Origin: JAPHTQ01 sp050302275 | Lineage (GTDB): Bacteria; Pseudomonadota; Gammaproteobacteria; Thiohalomonadales; Thiohalomonadaceae | Assembly: GCA_050302275.1 (NCBI GenBank) | Contig: JBNLAT010000010.1 | Span: 11,328 to 75,327, forward strand | Reading direction: 5' to 3' | DNA length: 64,000 bases | Part shown: positions 41,987-51,070 of the stretch, one piece after another | Numbering within the stretch: the stretch's first letter is position 1 | Layout of the letters: each line of letters starts with the position of its first letter | Program-made: the position numbers and the translations under genes | Notes under the pieces: generated by a model | The model's input: the letters and a program-made list of their open reading frames with translations, nothing else | Database searches by the model: none | Told to the model about the DNA's origin: nothing

Positions 41987-43078
41987 ATGATCCTGCGCCG
42001 TTACCTGCTGCGCGAAGTCGGCCTCAATTTTCTCGGGGTTGCCCTGCTGTTCACCCTGATGTTTCTCAGCAGTACCTTCATTCGCCTGCTCACTGAGACC
42101 CTCGAAGGCGACTATCCGGCGAAGATCCTGTTCACCCTGTTTGCCCTCAAAGGAGTCGGCAATCTGGTGTTTATCCTGCCGCTGGCCTTCTTTATCGGGG
42201 TGATGCTCGCCTTCGGCCGCCTCTACAAGGACAGCGAGATGGTGGTGTTCACCGCCTGTGGGGTACGACCGCAGCAGGTGTTGCAGGCGGTGGCGATTCC
42301 CGCTGTGGGGGTGGCGCTGCTGGTCGCTTTCCTTGCCCTCTGGTTTGCCCCCTGGTCGGAGGAGCAGAGTTCGCAACTGCTGGATCAAGCCGGTGCACGT
42401 ACCGAGGTGGAGGGGATTATTCCTGGCCAGTTCAATCAGTTCGATGACAATGGTCCGGTGATCTATGCCGAACGGGCAGAGCCCGGTAGCAAGACCCTCA
42501 GCGGAGTGTTTGTCCAGTTCAGTGAGCAGGGCAGGGATATGCAGCTTACCGCGGCGACCGCCTACGAGCAGCTGGACGAGAAGAGCGGCGCCCGCTACCT
42601 GATTCTGCGCGACGGTTACCGTTACGAAGGGACGCCGGGGCAGCCGGAATATCGCATCATCCAGTTCAAGGAGCACGGCATCCTGATGCAGGAGCGGGCG
42701 GTGGTCGCCTCGACCCGGCCACGCTATGCCATTGCTACCGGCGAGCTGATCCGTAACGGCACCCCGGCCGATATGGCCGAATTGCAGTGGCGGCTGGCAA
42801 TGCCGATCAGCGCCCTGTTGCTTGGTCTGCTGGCGGTGCCATTGAGCAAGACTTCACCGCGCAAGGGACGTTTCGGAGGACTGTTCCTCGGTATCATGAT
42901 CTATGTGGTCTATAACAACCTGCTTACCGTAGCCCGCTCTTCCCTAGGTAAGGGTGAGATCCCGGCCAGCCTCGGTATGTGGTGGGTGCATGGGCTGTTG
43001 CTATTGATGCTGGCGCTGATCCTGTGGCGACAGAATCATCTGCCTGGGCCCAAAGCGGTGGCGGGAGGCACGGCATGA
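41987..43078 (+). CDS. lptF: LPS export permease LptF
   Basis: 363 residues. It has the six-helix plus periplasmic jellyroll layout of the LptF/LptG family. The start MILRRYLLREVGLNFLGV and the coupling region GRLYKDSEMVVFTACGV, which contacts LptB, are typical. LptB2FG extracts lipopolysaccharide from the inner membrane. It is divergent from pepA, the usual arrangement, with 108 bp between the two starts for both promoters. Confidence 0.95.
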   Translation: MILRRYLLREVGLNFLGVALLFTLMFLSSTFIRLLTETLEGDYPAKILFTLFALKGVGNLVFILPLAFFIGVMLAFGRLYKDSEMVVFTACGVRPQQVLQAVAIPAVGVALLVAFLALWFAPWSEEQSSQLLDQAGARTEVEGIIPGQFNQFDDNGPVIYAERAEPGSKTLSGVFVQFSEQGRDMQLTAATAYEQLDEKSGARYLILRDGYRYEGTPGQPEYRIIQFKEHGILMQERAVVASTRPRYAIATGELIRNGTPADMAELQWRLAMPISALLLGLLAVPLSKTSPRKGRFGGLFLGIMIYVVYNNLLTVARSSLGKGEIPASLGMWWVHGLLLLMLALILWRQNHLPGPKAVAGGTA

Positions 43079-44136
43079 AACTGCTGGATCGCTACATCGG
43101 TCGTACCGTCATCGGCCATACCCTGGTGGCCTTCTTTATCCTGTTAATCATCTATTTCTTCTCCACCCTGGTGAATGAAATGGGTTACGTCGGTAAGGGC
43201 AGTTACAGTGTGGTCAACGCGGTGCTCTACAGCATCATGCTGTTGCCGCGTCAGGCCTACGAACTCTTTCCCATGGTGGCGCTGCTCGGTGCAATCCTCG
43301 GTCTTGGCGCTCTGGCCGGTAACAGTGAACTGACGGTGGTGCGTGCCTCCGGCGTTTCGATCAAACGTATTGCCCTTTCCGTGAGCAAGGCGGGGCTGCT
43401 GATGATTGTGGTGATCGTGGTTCTGGGTGAGGGCATCGCACCACAACTGGAGAAGGAGGCGAATCAGCAGCGACTGCGTGCATTGGCCAAGAGCGTCAGC
43501 ATGAATACGGAGAACGGTCTGTGGGCCAAGGACGGGGAGAGCTTTATCACCATCCGCCGCCTGACCCCAGACGGCAGGGCCAATGGCATCAGCCTCTATC
43601 ACATGCAGGGACAGCGCATCAGCGAAATCGATACCGCCGCCCGCGGTGAATATCGTGATGGTGTCTGGTTACTGCATAACGTGCGTAAGACCCTGTTCAA
43701 TGAACAGGGGATTGCGCTAACTCGCGAAAAACGGATGGAGTGGCGTAGCAGCCTGACGCCCGATGTGATCAACCTGGCAGCAATTGCGCCGGAAAATCTG
43801 GCCGCCTGGGAACTGTATGACTATGTCGGCTATCTACAGGAGAACGGGCTGGCCTCGCAACGTTACGAAGTGGCGCTGTGGATCCGCCTGGCGATGCCGC
43901 TGGCAACCGGTGGCATGATCCTGCTGGCACTGCCTTTCGTTTTCGGTTCCACCCGTAGCGTTGGCGTCGGTCAGCGGATCATGATTGGTGTGTTGATCGG
44001 CATCCTCTTTTATCTGGCCAACGGAGTCTTTTCTCGCATGGGTTTGATCTACGATGTACCGCCGATACTCAGCGCAATGACGCCCACCATGCTGATCTAT
44101 CTGGCCTGGTTCTGGTTAATGCGGCGGGTGGTGTGA
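43075..44136 (+). CDS. lptG: LPS export permease LptG
   Basis: 353 residues. The start MKLLDRYIGRTVIGHT overlaps the lptF stop (ATGA) and has GGGAGG 7 nt upstream. Six membrane helices flank a periplasmic beta domain, with ALAGNSELTVVRASGVS as the coupling segment. It works as the partner of LptF. Confidence 0.95.
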   Translation: MKLLDRYIGRTVIGHTLVAFFILLIIYFFSTLVNEMGYVGKGSYSVVNAVLYSIMLLPRQAYELFPMVALLGAILGLGALAGNSELTVVRASGVSIKRIALSVSKAGLLMIVVIVVLGEGIAPQLEKEANQQRLRALAKSVSMNTENGLWAKDGESFITIRRLTPDGRANGISLYHMQGQRISEIDTAARGEYRDGVWLLHNVRKTLFNEQGIALTREKRMEWRSSLTPDVINLAAIAPENLAAWELYDYVGYLQENGLASQRYEVALWIRLAMPLATGGMILLALPFVFGSTRSVGVGQRIMIGVLIGILFYLANGVFSRMGLIYDVPPILSAMTPTMLIYLAWFWLMRRVV

Positions 44137-44876
44137 CGATGCGATTGTCTTACCTGTTATTGCCGCTGCTTTTTCTGCTGAGTATTTCGGCCCAGGCCGC
44201 CAAACCCTATAGCGCGACCTACGATGTGCACTACAACGGCTTCAAGGTTGGAGAGATGCGCCAAAGTTACCTGCCGCAGCAAAATGGGAATTGGTTGCTG
44301 GAGACCGAGATGAAAACCTCCGGTCTGGTCTCCTGGTTTGCCAGTGATACGGTGGTTGAGCGCAGCGTGGTCAACTTGATTAACGGTAAACCGTGTCCCG
44401 TTAGTTATACCTACCACTACACCGGTAACCACAAGGATGTCAGCGAGCGTCTCGATTTCGACTGGAAAAAGAAACGCATCACCTCATTGCGCGATGGCGA
44501 GACCACCACAATGCGTCTGCGTCCCGGTACCCAGGATAAACAGAGCTATCAGTTAGCGATGCGCAATGGGCTGTATGACGGTCAAACCGAGTTTGTTTTC
44601 CCGGTCGCCGAGCGGGGGAAAATTGAGCAGTATGAATTGCAGGTAGTGGGTGAGGAGCCGCAGGTGACGACTTTTGGTACGGTGGAGACCTTAGTGGTGA
44701 AGAAAGGCACCACCACCCTGTGGTTAGCCAAGGATTATGACTTTCTTGTGGTGAAGATCGAACAGCACGAAGATGACAATATCGCCACCAGTTACATCAC
44801 TTCAAAGCAGCCTTTTTCTGTTGATACCAGCGCCACCCCTGCGGCAGCAGGAACCACAATGCCAGTAGCAGACTAA
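44133..44876 (+). CDS. DUF3108 family exported protein
   Basis: About 247 residues with a signal peptide (LLLPLLFLLSISAQAA). The mature part begins PYSATYDVHYNGFKVGEMRQSY, the DUF3108 pattern, and continues as a beta-rich domain. The family is uncharacterised. The GTG at 44133 overlaps the lptG stop; the ATG at 44139 gives MRLSYLLL and is about equally likely. The last 80 bp overlap the 3' end of the opposite-strand PHP gene. Confidence 0.82.
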   Translation: MTMRLSYLLLPLLFLLSISAQAAKPYSATYDVHYNGFKVGEMRQSYLPQQNGNWLLETEMKTSGLVSWFASDTVVERSVVNLINGKPCPVSYTYHYTGNHKDVSERLDFDWKKKRITSLRDGETTTMRLRPGTQDKQSYQLAMRNGLYDGQTEFVFPVAERGKIEQYELQVVGEEPQVTTFGTVETLVVKKGTTTLWLAKDYDFLVVKIEQHEDDNIATSYITSKQPFSVDTSATPAAAGTTMPVAD

Positions 44877-46284
44877 GCAGTCCCAGCCAGAAAACATTCC
44901 CGCCGATCTCCAGACTGTATTCGGTGGTTGTCTTGCCCGGCCACCAGCCGTGAAGTTCCATTCCCCGTTGTAACAGTGTCAGTGACAACAGCAGTGAAGT
45001 CGTACCGAGTAAAACTGAGGGGACGCTATAGCCTTTCTGGCGCAACCAGCCGTAGAGTCCAGCCAGGGCGAAAAACCAGACCCACCAGGAAACCACACGG
45101 GGTGTCGAGAGTTCGGCGCCGTAACGAACGGTTTCAAACAGCGGTGTGAAGATCGTGCGCACCCAGGCGACCGGGCCCATGTAACCGGCAACAACCGGGA
45201 CGAAGGCATCCTGTTTGTGCTCGCGTAAGAGCTGTATGGTGCGTGCGGCAATTTGATTCTTACTCAGTTTCGCGGCGTCGGGAATATGCACCAGAGTCCA
45301 GGTGCGACTGAAACCGCTCCAGCCGTGCCAGTCGGTGGAAGCGAGCATTACCACACCGTCTTCCTTCTCTGCTCGCAGCAGTTCGTCACGCAGTTTTTGT
45401 GGGACATCGGGATGGCCTGTGTTGACGATCTCGAAGGCGTCGGCACCGTTAGCGATCAGTTTACTAACTCGTGCCGGTTCCAGCCCCCAGGAGAGTACGA
45501 TGGTGGCGCCGTTGTGTTGCTGGTGAATATTTTCCATGAAACGGCGCGAATAGGCGGTGTCTTCGGGGCCGGCATATTTGGGAATATCGCCGTTCTTCAG
45601 ACCGATACCGAGAATAAAATCCTCATGCTCGCTGTTGATCTCGACCCCAGGGATCACCACCGGTGCCCCTGCGGTTTTGTTTGCCAGATCACGGGCGGCA
45701 AATGAGCCGTCGGCAACATAGTGTTCAGTGACCGCAAACAGGTCATACCCGCGTGCCTCATGCCAGCCGAGGCTTTTCTTCGCTGTCACCAGTCCATCGT
45801 GGGAACCGAGGGTGTGACTCTGCAGATCGGCGACCAGCCACTCGGGGTTGTCCACCTCCAGCTTCCAGCCGGGAAAGTAGACCACCGCCGCGGTAATCAC
45901 ATAGGTGAGGTAGAGCAGGATGCTGACGGTCAGGGTCGCGCTGGTCCGTCCGGCAATACGCCAGGGAGAGGGGCGCGGGGACTCGCGTAACGAAAGCCAG
46001 ATGGGCAGCGCGATGGCAGCTATTGCCACCCACAGGCCGGTGACGATCAACGCCAGACGAAAATCGGGGGCGTTCATCAGCATCTGCGCCGGGGCGTAGA
46101 ACGGCTCCAGCAGCACGCCCCACCAGGGATAGCTGAGGCTGACCCCTTCGATCAGTTTGTAGTCACGGGCGTCAAACGGTCCCTGTGGATTCCATGGCAG
46201 CAGGGCCATGAGGGTCAGGAACAGGATGAAGAGCGCCAGTAGGCGGAAGGTGTGGGTAGTGAGTGCTTGCCTAATCAGGTTCAT
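44797..46284 (-). CDS. Integral membrane protein with PHP-type phosphoesterase domain
   Basis: 495 residues. About four N-terminal membrane helices (to residue about 145) precede a PHP-like domain (about 150-345) with DLQSHTLGSHDG, YDLFAVTEHYV, GVEINSEHEDFI and MLASTDWHGW, in which the H, D and E metal ligands are conserved. Three more helices follow at about 395-490. The PHP domain hydrolyses phosphoesters; here it is probably on the periplasmic side. Its 3' end overlaps the DUF3108 gene by 80 bp, and its start overlaps the RDD gene stop by 4 bp. Confidence 0.78.
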   Translation of the reverse strand: MNLIRQALTTHTFRLLALFILFLTLMALLPWNPQGPFDARDYKLIEGVSLSYPWWGVLLEPFYAPAQMLMNAPDFRLALIVTGLWVAIAAIALPIWLSLRESPRPSPWRIAGRTSATLTVSILLYLTYVITAAVVYFPGWKLEVDNPEWLVADLQSHTLGSHDGLVTAKKSLGWHEARGYDLFAVTEHYVADGSFAARDLANKTAGAPVVIPGVEINSEHEDFILGIGLKNGDIPKYAGPEDTAYSRRFMENIHQQHNGATIVLSWGLEPARVSKLIANGADAFEIVNTGHPDVPQKLRDELLRAEKEDGVVMLASTDWHGWSGFSRTWTLVHIPDAAKLSKNQIAARTIQLLREHKQDAFVPVVAGYMGPVAWVRTIFTPLFETVRYGAELSTPRVVSWWVWFFALAGLYGWLRQKGYSVPSVLLGTTSLLLSLTLLQRGMELHGWWPGKTTTEYSLEIGGNVFWLGLLSLLLALWFLLPQGWRWYQQKKAALK

Positions 46285-46721
46285 GCCTGCTTCCGACCCT
46301 TGGGCAGGACCACCAGTTCTGTCATGGAGTAGCGGTCGTGCCAGGTTAGTTGCTCTTTATCGAACAGAGACCAGAGAAATCCGAGGCCGAAGGGAATCCA
46401 GGAGATTAGGGCAACAATGAAACGCAGCGCCAGTTGCCACAGGGAAACCTGCCCCGGATTGCGGTTCTGCAGTCGGATACGCCAGGCACGCATCCCCAGG
46501 GTCTGGCCGCCGTGGCTCCAGAACCAGGCGAAGAAGGCGAAGGCGACCATCAGCAGATAAAGTCGATGGAGTTGAACGGCCAGGGTCATGTTTCCGCTCA
46601 GAAATACCCACAGGGCGTTGGCGATGAACAGCACCGCAAGCAGCAGCAGGGAATCATAGAGGATCGCCGCCAGACGGCGGGGCAGTGGGCAGTGGGGGAG
46701 ATCGTTGGTGACTTCGCTCAT
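46281..46721 (-). CDS. RDD family membrane protein
   Basis: 146 residues. It has the RDD pattern: RRLAAILYDSLLLLAVLF in helix one, SHGGQTLGMRAWRIRL, and DKEQLTWHDRYSMTELV near the end. Three or four membrane helices are visible. RDD proteins are small transport-like proteins of mostly unknown substrate. It is followed by the PHP protein gene in a two-gene operon. Confidence 0.88.
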   Translation of the reverse strand: MSEVTNDLPHCPLPRRLAAILYDSLLLLAVLFIANALWVFLSGNMTLAVQLHRLYLLMVAFAFFAWFWSHGGQTLGMRAWRIRLQNRNPGQVSLWQLALRFIVALISWIPFGLGFLWSLFDKEQLTWHDRYSMTELVVLPKGRKQA

Positions 46722-46767
46722 GATTTCGTCAGTTTTATCGGTAGCGCGGTATTATAACCGAAGGTTA

Positions 46768-46795
46768 CAGGTATCAGGTGACAGGTAACAGGTGT
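46768..46795. repeat. Four heptamer repeats CAGGTNN
   Basis: CAGGT begins at 46768, 46775, 46782 and 46789, an exact 7-bp period. The array is in the 179-bp gap between the divergent RDD gene and purL. It may be simple slippage or a protein-binding array. Confidence 0.75.
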
Positions 46796-46900
46796 CGACT
46801 ATGATTGCTTGCAACCGCTACCTTTAAGCAGTTTAAGTCCCCCCCAGCTTCCAGTATCATTCCACCTCTCCCGACCACTGACTGATATAGGCTCGACCCA

Positions 46901-49900
46901 ATGCTGATCCTGCGCGGAAGCCCGGCCCTCTCCCCATTTCGTCTCGCCCGACTCCAGGCTGCACTTCAGGAACCGATCCCGGCACTTGAACACTTCTATG
47001 CCGAATACCTCCACTTCGCCGATGTGGAGTCTGCGCTGGAGGGTGACGAGCAGGAGACCCTTGGCAAGCTGTTGAGCTACGGTCCGAGCGCCACCGTGGA
47101 AGAACCGCAGGGGCGGATGCTGCTGGTGATCCCGCGTATCGGCACCATCTCACCATGGGCCTCCAAGGCCACAGACATTGCGCATAACTGTGGTCTGAGC
47201 AAAATCCGTCGTCTGGAGCGGGGGATTGCCTACTATCTCAGTGCCAATGCTGAAATCACCGACCATCAGTGGAAACAGGCTGCGGCGTTGCTACACGACC
47301 GCATGATCGAACAGGTGCTGGCCAGCGCCGAAGAGGCAGAAGGGCTGTTCCTGACCCAGGAGCCGACGCCCCTGCGCAGCGTCGATATCCTCGACGGCGG
47401 CAAGGCCGAACTGGAGCGGGCCAACAGCGACTGGGGTCTGGCGCTGGCTCCCGACGAGATCGACTATCTGGTAGAGAACTTCACCGCCCTGGGGCGTAAC
47501 CCCTCCGACGTCGAACTGATGATGTTCGCCCAGGCCAACTCGGAGCACTGTCGCCACAAGATTTTCAACGCCGACTGGATCATCGACGGCCAGGAGCAGG
47601 AGAAGTCGCTGTTCGCCATGATCCGCAATACCCACCAGAAGAATCCGGGCAAGACCCTCTCCGCCTACAGCGACAACTCGGCGGTCATCGAAGGGCCGGT
47701 GGCGGGCCGTTTCTTCCCCGAGCCGGGTAGTAACAAGTACACCTATCATAAGGAGCCGATGGCGATCCTGATGAAGGTGGAGACCCACAACCACCCGACG
47801 GCGATCTCGCCTTTCCCCGGTGCAGCTACCGGTAGCGGCGGCGAGATCCGCGATGAAGGTGCGACTGGACGTGGTTCCAAACCGAAGGCGGGCCTGACCG
47901 GTTTTTCTGTCTCCAACTTGCGTATCCCCGGCTTCGAGCAGCCGTGGGAGAACGACTACGGCAAGCCAGGACGCATCGTCTCCGCGCTGGATATCATGAT
48001 CGACGGCCCACTCGGCGGCGCGGCGTTTAATAATGAATTCGGTCGTCCGGCGATTAACGGCTACTTCCGTACCTATGAAGAGAAGGTTAGCGGCGCCAAC
48101 GGTGAAGAGGTGCGCGGTTACCACAAGCCGATCATGCTCGCCGGTGGTCTCGGCAACATTCGCGTTGAACACGTGGAGAAAAATATCATTCCGCCCGGTA
48201 CACAACTGGTGGTGCTCGGTGGCCCGGCGATGCTCATTGGTCTTGGCGGTGGCGCGGCTTCCTCCATGGCCAGCGGTGAGTCGGCGGAGAACCTCGACTT
48301 TGCCTCTGTACAACGCGGCAACCCGGAGATCGAGCGCCGTTGTCAGGAGGTGATCGATCGCTGCTGGCAGTTGGGCGATGCCAATCCCATCGTTTCCATT
48401 CACGATGTCGGCGCGGGTGGTCTCTCCAACGCGATGCCTGAACTGGTTAACGATGCCGGCCGTGGTGCGCGCTTTGAACTGCGCGCCATTCCCAACGACG
48501 AGCCGGGCATGTCGCCGATGGAGATCTGGTGCAACGAGGCGCAGGAGCGTTACGTGTTGGCCATTCAGCCGGAAGACATGGAACGTTTTACCGCCATCTG
48601 TGAGCGCGAGCGTGCCCCCTTCGCCGTGATCGGCGAAGCCATGGCAGAACAGCAACTGGTGTTGGGCGATGGGCATTTCGATAACACCCCCATCGACATG
48701 CCGATGGAAGTATTGCTGGGCAAGCCACCGAAGATGTTGCGCGATGTGCAGCACAAGCCGTTCCAGAAAAACGATTTCAATACTAAGAAGATCGACATTC
48801 GTGATGCAGCCTATCGTCTGCTGCGTCTGCCGACCATTGCCGACAAGACCTTCCTTATTACTATCGGCGACCGCACCGTTACCGGTTTGATTAACCGTGA
48901 TCAGATGGTTGGTCCGTGGCAGGTGCCGGTGGCCGACTGTGGTGTGACAGCAAGTAGTTACGATAGCTACTGCGGTGAAGCAATGGCGATGGGCGAGCGC
49001 ACACCGTTGGCGCTGCTCGATCATGCTGCCAGCGCACGCATGGCGGTGGGCGAAGCGCTGACCAATATCGCTGCCGCTGCCATCGACGACATTAAGGACA
49101 TCGTGCTTTCCGCTAACTGGATGTCGCCCGCGGGTCACCCGGGTGAAGATGCCGGTCTTTACGATGCGGTAAAAGCGGTCGGGATGGAACTCTGTCCTGC
49201 ACTGGGCATCGCCATTCCCGTCGGCAAGGATTCCATGTCGATGAAAACCGTATGGCAGGATGGTGGCCAGGAGAAATCGGTTACCGCGCCACTCTCATTG
49301 ATCATCTCCGCCTTTGCCCCGGTGAGCGATGTGCGTCGCACCCTAACCCCGGAGCTGCAAACGGATAAGGGTGATACCGATCTGATCCTGATCGATCTCG
49401 GCAAGGGTCGTAACCGTCTCGGTGGGTCCTGTCTGGCACAAGTCTATAAAGAGTTAGGCCATCACGGTCCTGACCTGGACGACCCGCAGGCGTTCAAACA
49501 GTTCTTCAGTGCGATGCAGGAACTGAGCCGTGAACACAAACTGCTTGCCTACCATGATCGCTCCGACGGCGGTCTCTTCACCACCGTGGCCGAGATGGCC
49601 TTCGCTGCACACTGTGGCGTGAACCTGCAACTGGATGAGTTGGGTGATGATGCAGTCGCGGCGCTGTTCAGTGAAGAGCTGGGCGCAGTGATTCAGGTGC
49701 GCCACGAAGACACCGACGAGGTGCTTTCCGAGTTGCGCGAGATGGAGTTGGCTAATACCGCCTTCGTGATCGGCGAATTGAATGAAGATGATCGTATCGT
49801 CATTCGCCATGGTAGTGACCTGTTACTTGATGAGGCGCGTGTCGATCTACAGCGTGCCTGGTCAGAAACAACATTCCGCATACAGTCGCTGCGCGACAAC

Positions 49901-50794
49901 GCCGACTGTGCCACTGAAGAGTACGACCGACTGCTCGATGCTAACGATCCAGGCATGTTTGCGGAACTGACTTATGACATTGATGAAGATGTCGCTGCAC
50001 CATTCATCGCCAAAGGCGTACGCCCCACTGTCGCGGTACTGCGTGAGCAGGGGGTTAACGGTCAGATCGAAATGGCAGCCGCCTTTGATCGTGCCGGTTT
50101 CGATGCAGTCGATGTACACATGAGCGACATCATCGCCGGTCGCGTTGCACTGAATGATTTCAAGGGGCTGGTTGCCTGCGGTGGTTTCTCCTACGGCGAC
50201 GTACTCGGTGCCGGTGAAGGTTGGGCCAAGTCGATCCTGTTTAACTCACAGGCTCGCGATCAGTTCGAAGCCTTCTTTAATCGCGAAGACAGTTTCGGCC
50301 TGGGTGTCTGTAACGGTTGCCAGATGATGTCTAACCTGCACGACCTGATCCCGGGTGCTTCTGCATGGCCGCATTTCGTGCGTAATCTCTCCGAGCAGTT
50401 CGAGGCACGCGTGGCGATGGTCGAGGTGATGAAATCGCCGTCGCTGTTCCTGCAGGGTATGGAAGGTTCGCGTATGCCGATCGCTGTGGCGCATGGCGAA
50501 GGCCGCGCCGAATTCCGTCCCGGGCATACACCGGAAGATGCGCTGCGTACACAGCAGGTCGCACTGCGCTATGTCGATAACTATGGCGACCCGACCGAAA
50601 TCTATCCCGCCAATCCCAACGGTTCGCCACTGGGTATTACCGGCCTCTGCAGTGAAGACGGTCGCTTCACCATCATGATGCCTCACCCGGAACGGGTATT
50701 CCGTGCAGTACAGCATTCATGGCATCCCGATGAGTGGGGTGAAGATGGGCCGTGGATGCGGATGTTTAGGAACGCTCGCGTCTGGGCTGGATGA
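46901..50794 (+). CDS. purL: Phosphoribosylformylglycinamidine synthase PurL
   Basis: 1297 residues, the long single-chain form of gammaproteobacteria. An N-terminal PurS-like part leads to two AIR-synthase halves (KVETHNHPTAISPFPGAATGSGG; PVGKDSMSMKTVW) and a C-terminal glutaminase with catalytic Cys in GVCNGCQMM and His in PHPERVFR. It catalyses step four of purine synthesis using ATP and glutamine. The SD before the ATG is weak. Confidence 0.97.
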   Translation: MLILRGSPALSPFRLARLQAALQEPIPALEHFYAEYLHFADVESALEGDEQETLGKLLSYGPSATVEEPQGRMLLVIPRIGTISPWASKATDIAHNCGLSKIRRLERGIAYYLSANAEITDHQWKQAAALLHDRMIEQVLASAEEAEGLFLTQEPTPLRSVDILDGGKAELERANSDWGLALAPDEIDYLVENFTALGRNPSDVELMMFAQANSEHCRHKIFNADWIIDGQEQEKSLFAMIRNTHQKNPGKTLSAYSDNSAVIEGPVAGRFFPEPGSNKYTYHKEPMAILMKVETHNHPTAISPFPGAATGSGGEIRDEGATGRGSKPKAGLTGFSVSNLRIPGFEQPWENDYGKPGRIVSALDIMIDGPLGGAAFNNEFGRPAINGYFRTYEEKVSGANGEEVRGYHKPIMLAGGLGNIRVEHVEKNIIPPGTQLVVLGGPAMLIGLGGGAASSMASGESAENLDFASVQRGNPEIERRCQEVIDRCWQLGDANPIVSIHDVGAGGLSNAMPELVNDAGRGARFELRAIPNDEPGMSPMEIWCNEAQERYVLAIQPEDMERFTAICERERAPFAVIGEAMAEQQLVLGDGHFDNTPIDMPMEVLLGKPPKMLRDVQHKPFQKNDFNTKKIDIRDAAYRLLRLPTIADKTFLITIGDRTVTGLINRDQMVGPWQVPVADCGVTASSYDSYCGEAMAMGERTPLALLDHAASARMAVGEALTNIAAAAIDDIKDIVLSANWMSPAGHPGEDAGLYDAVKAVGMELCPALGIAIPVGKDSMSMKTVWQDGGQEKSVTAPLSLIISAFAPVSDVRRTLTPELQTDKGDTDLILIDLGKGRNRLGGSCLAQVYKELGHHGPDLDDPQAFKQFFSAMQELSREHKLLAYHDRSDGGLFTTVAEMAFAAHCGVNLQLDELGDDAVAALFSEELGAVIQVRHEDTDEVLSELREMELANTAFVIGELNEDDRIVIRHGSDLLLDEARVDLQRAWSETTFRIQSLRDNADCATEEYDRLLDANDPGMFAELTYDIDEDVAAPFIAKGVRPTVAVLREQGVNGQIEMAAAFDRAGFDAVDVHMSDIIAGRVALNDFKGLVACGGFSYGDVLGAGEGWAKSILFNSQARDQFEAFFNREDSFGLGVCNGCQMMSNLHDLIPGASAWPHFVRNLSEQFEARVAMVEVMKSPSLFLQGMEGSRMPIAVAHGEGRAEFRPGHTPEDALRTQQVALRYVDNYGDPTEIYPANPNGSPLGITGLCSEDGRFTIMMPHPERVFRAVQHSWHPDEWGEDGPWMRMFRNARVWAG

Positions 50795-50803
50795 CCATCA
50801 ATG

Positions 50804-50840
50804 TACGACAGGTTGGATAGCTCGTATCCAGCCTGTCGTA
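50804..50840 (+). terminator. 16-bp hairpin after purL
   Basis: TACGACAGGTTGGATA and TATCCAGCCTGTCGTA pair over 16 bp (one G-T) with a GCTCG loop, 10 bp past the purL stop. No T run follows, so it may terminate poorly or act as an mRNA stabiliser. Confidence 0.6.
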
Positions 50841-51070
50841 TCTCACAGCATCACATCTTTGATGTTGGCTCTAAAAAATTGGAACCCTTTTATCACAGAA
50901 CTCGTTAATGCTTAGTTCGGAGTTCTGAAAACATTTCCAGTACGATATTTATTTCCTCTGGTTGCGAAAACCTTGCAACCAAACCACTTACGTTTTCGTT
51001 ACCTGTTTCAGACGCACAACTTTCTGTTGTGATGATTCTCATCCCACGTATTGGGTGAGTTGAGCAAACG

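Noticed and set aside
41879..42676. Upstream extension of the pepA frame by 266 codons
   Set aside because: It runs opposite lptF and lacks PepA homology; the ATG at 41878 has a proper SD and family length.
47291..49138. 615-codon open frame opposite purL
   Set aside because: It lies wholly inside purL on the other strand with histidine/arginine-rich shadow composition and no family motif.
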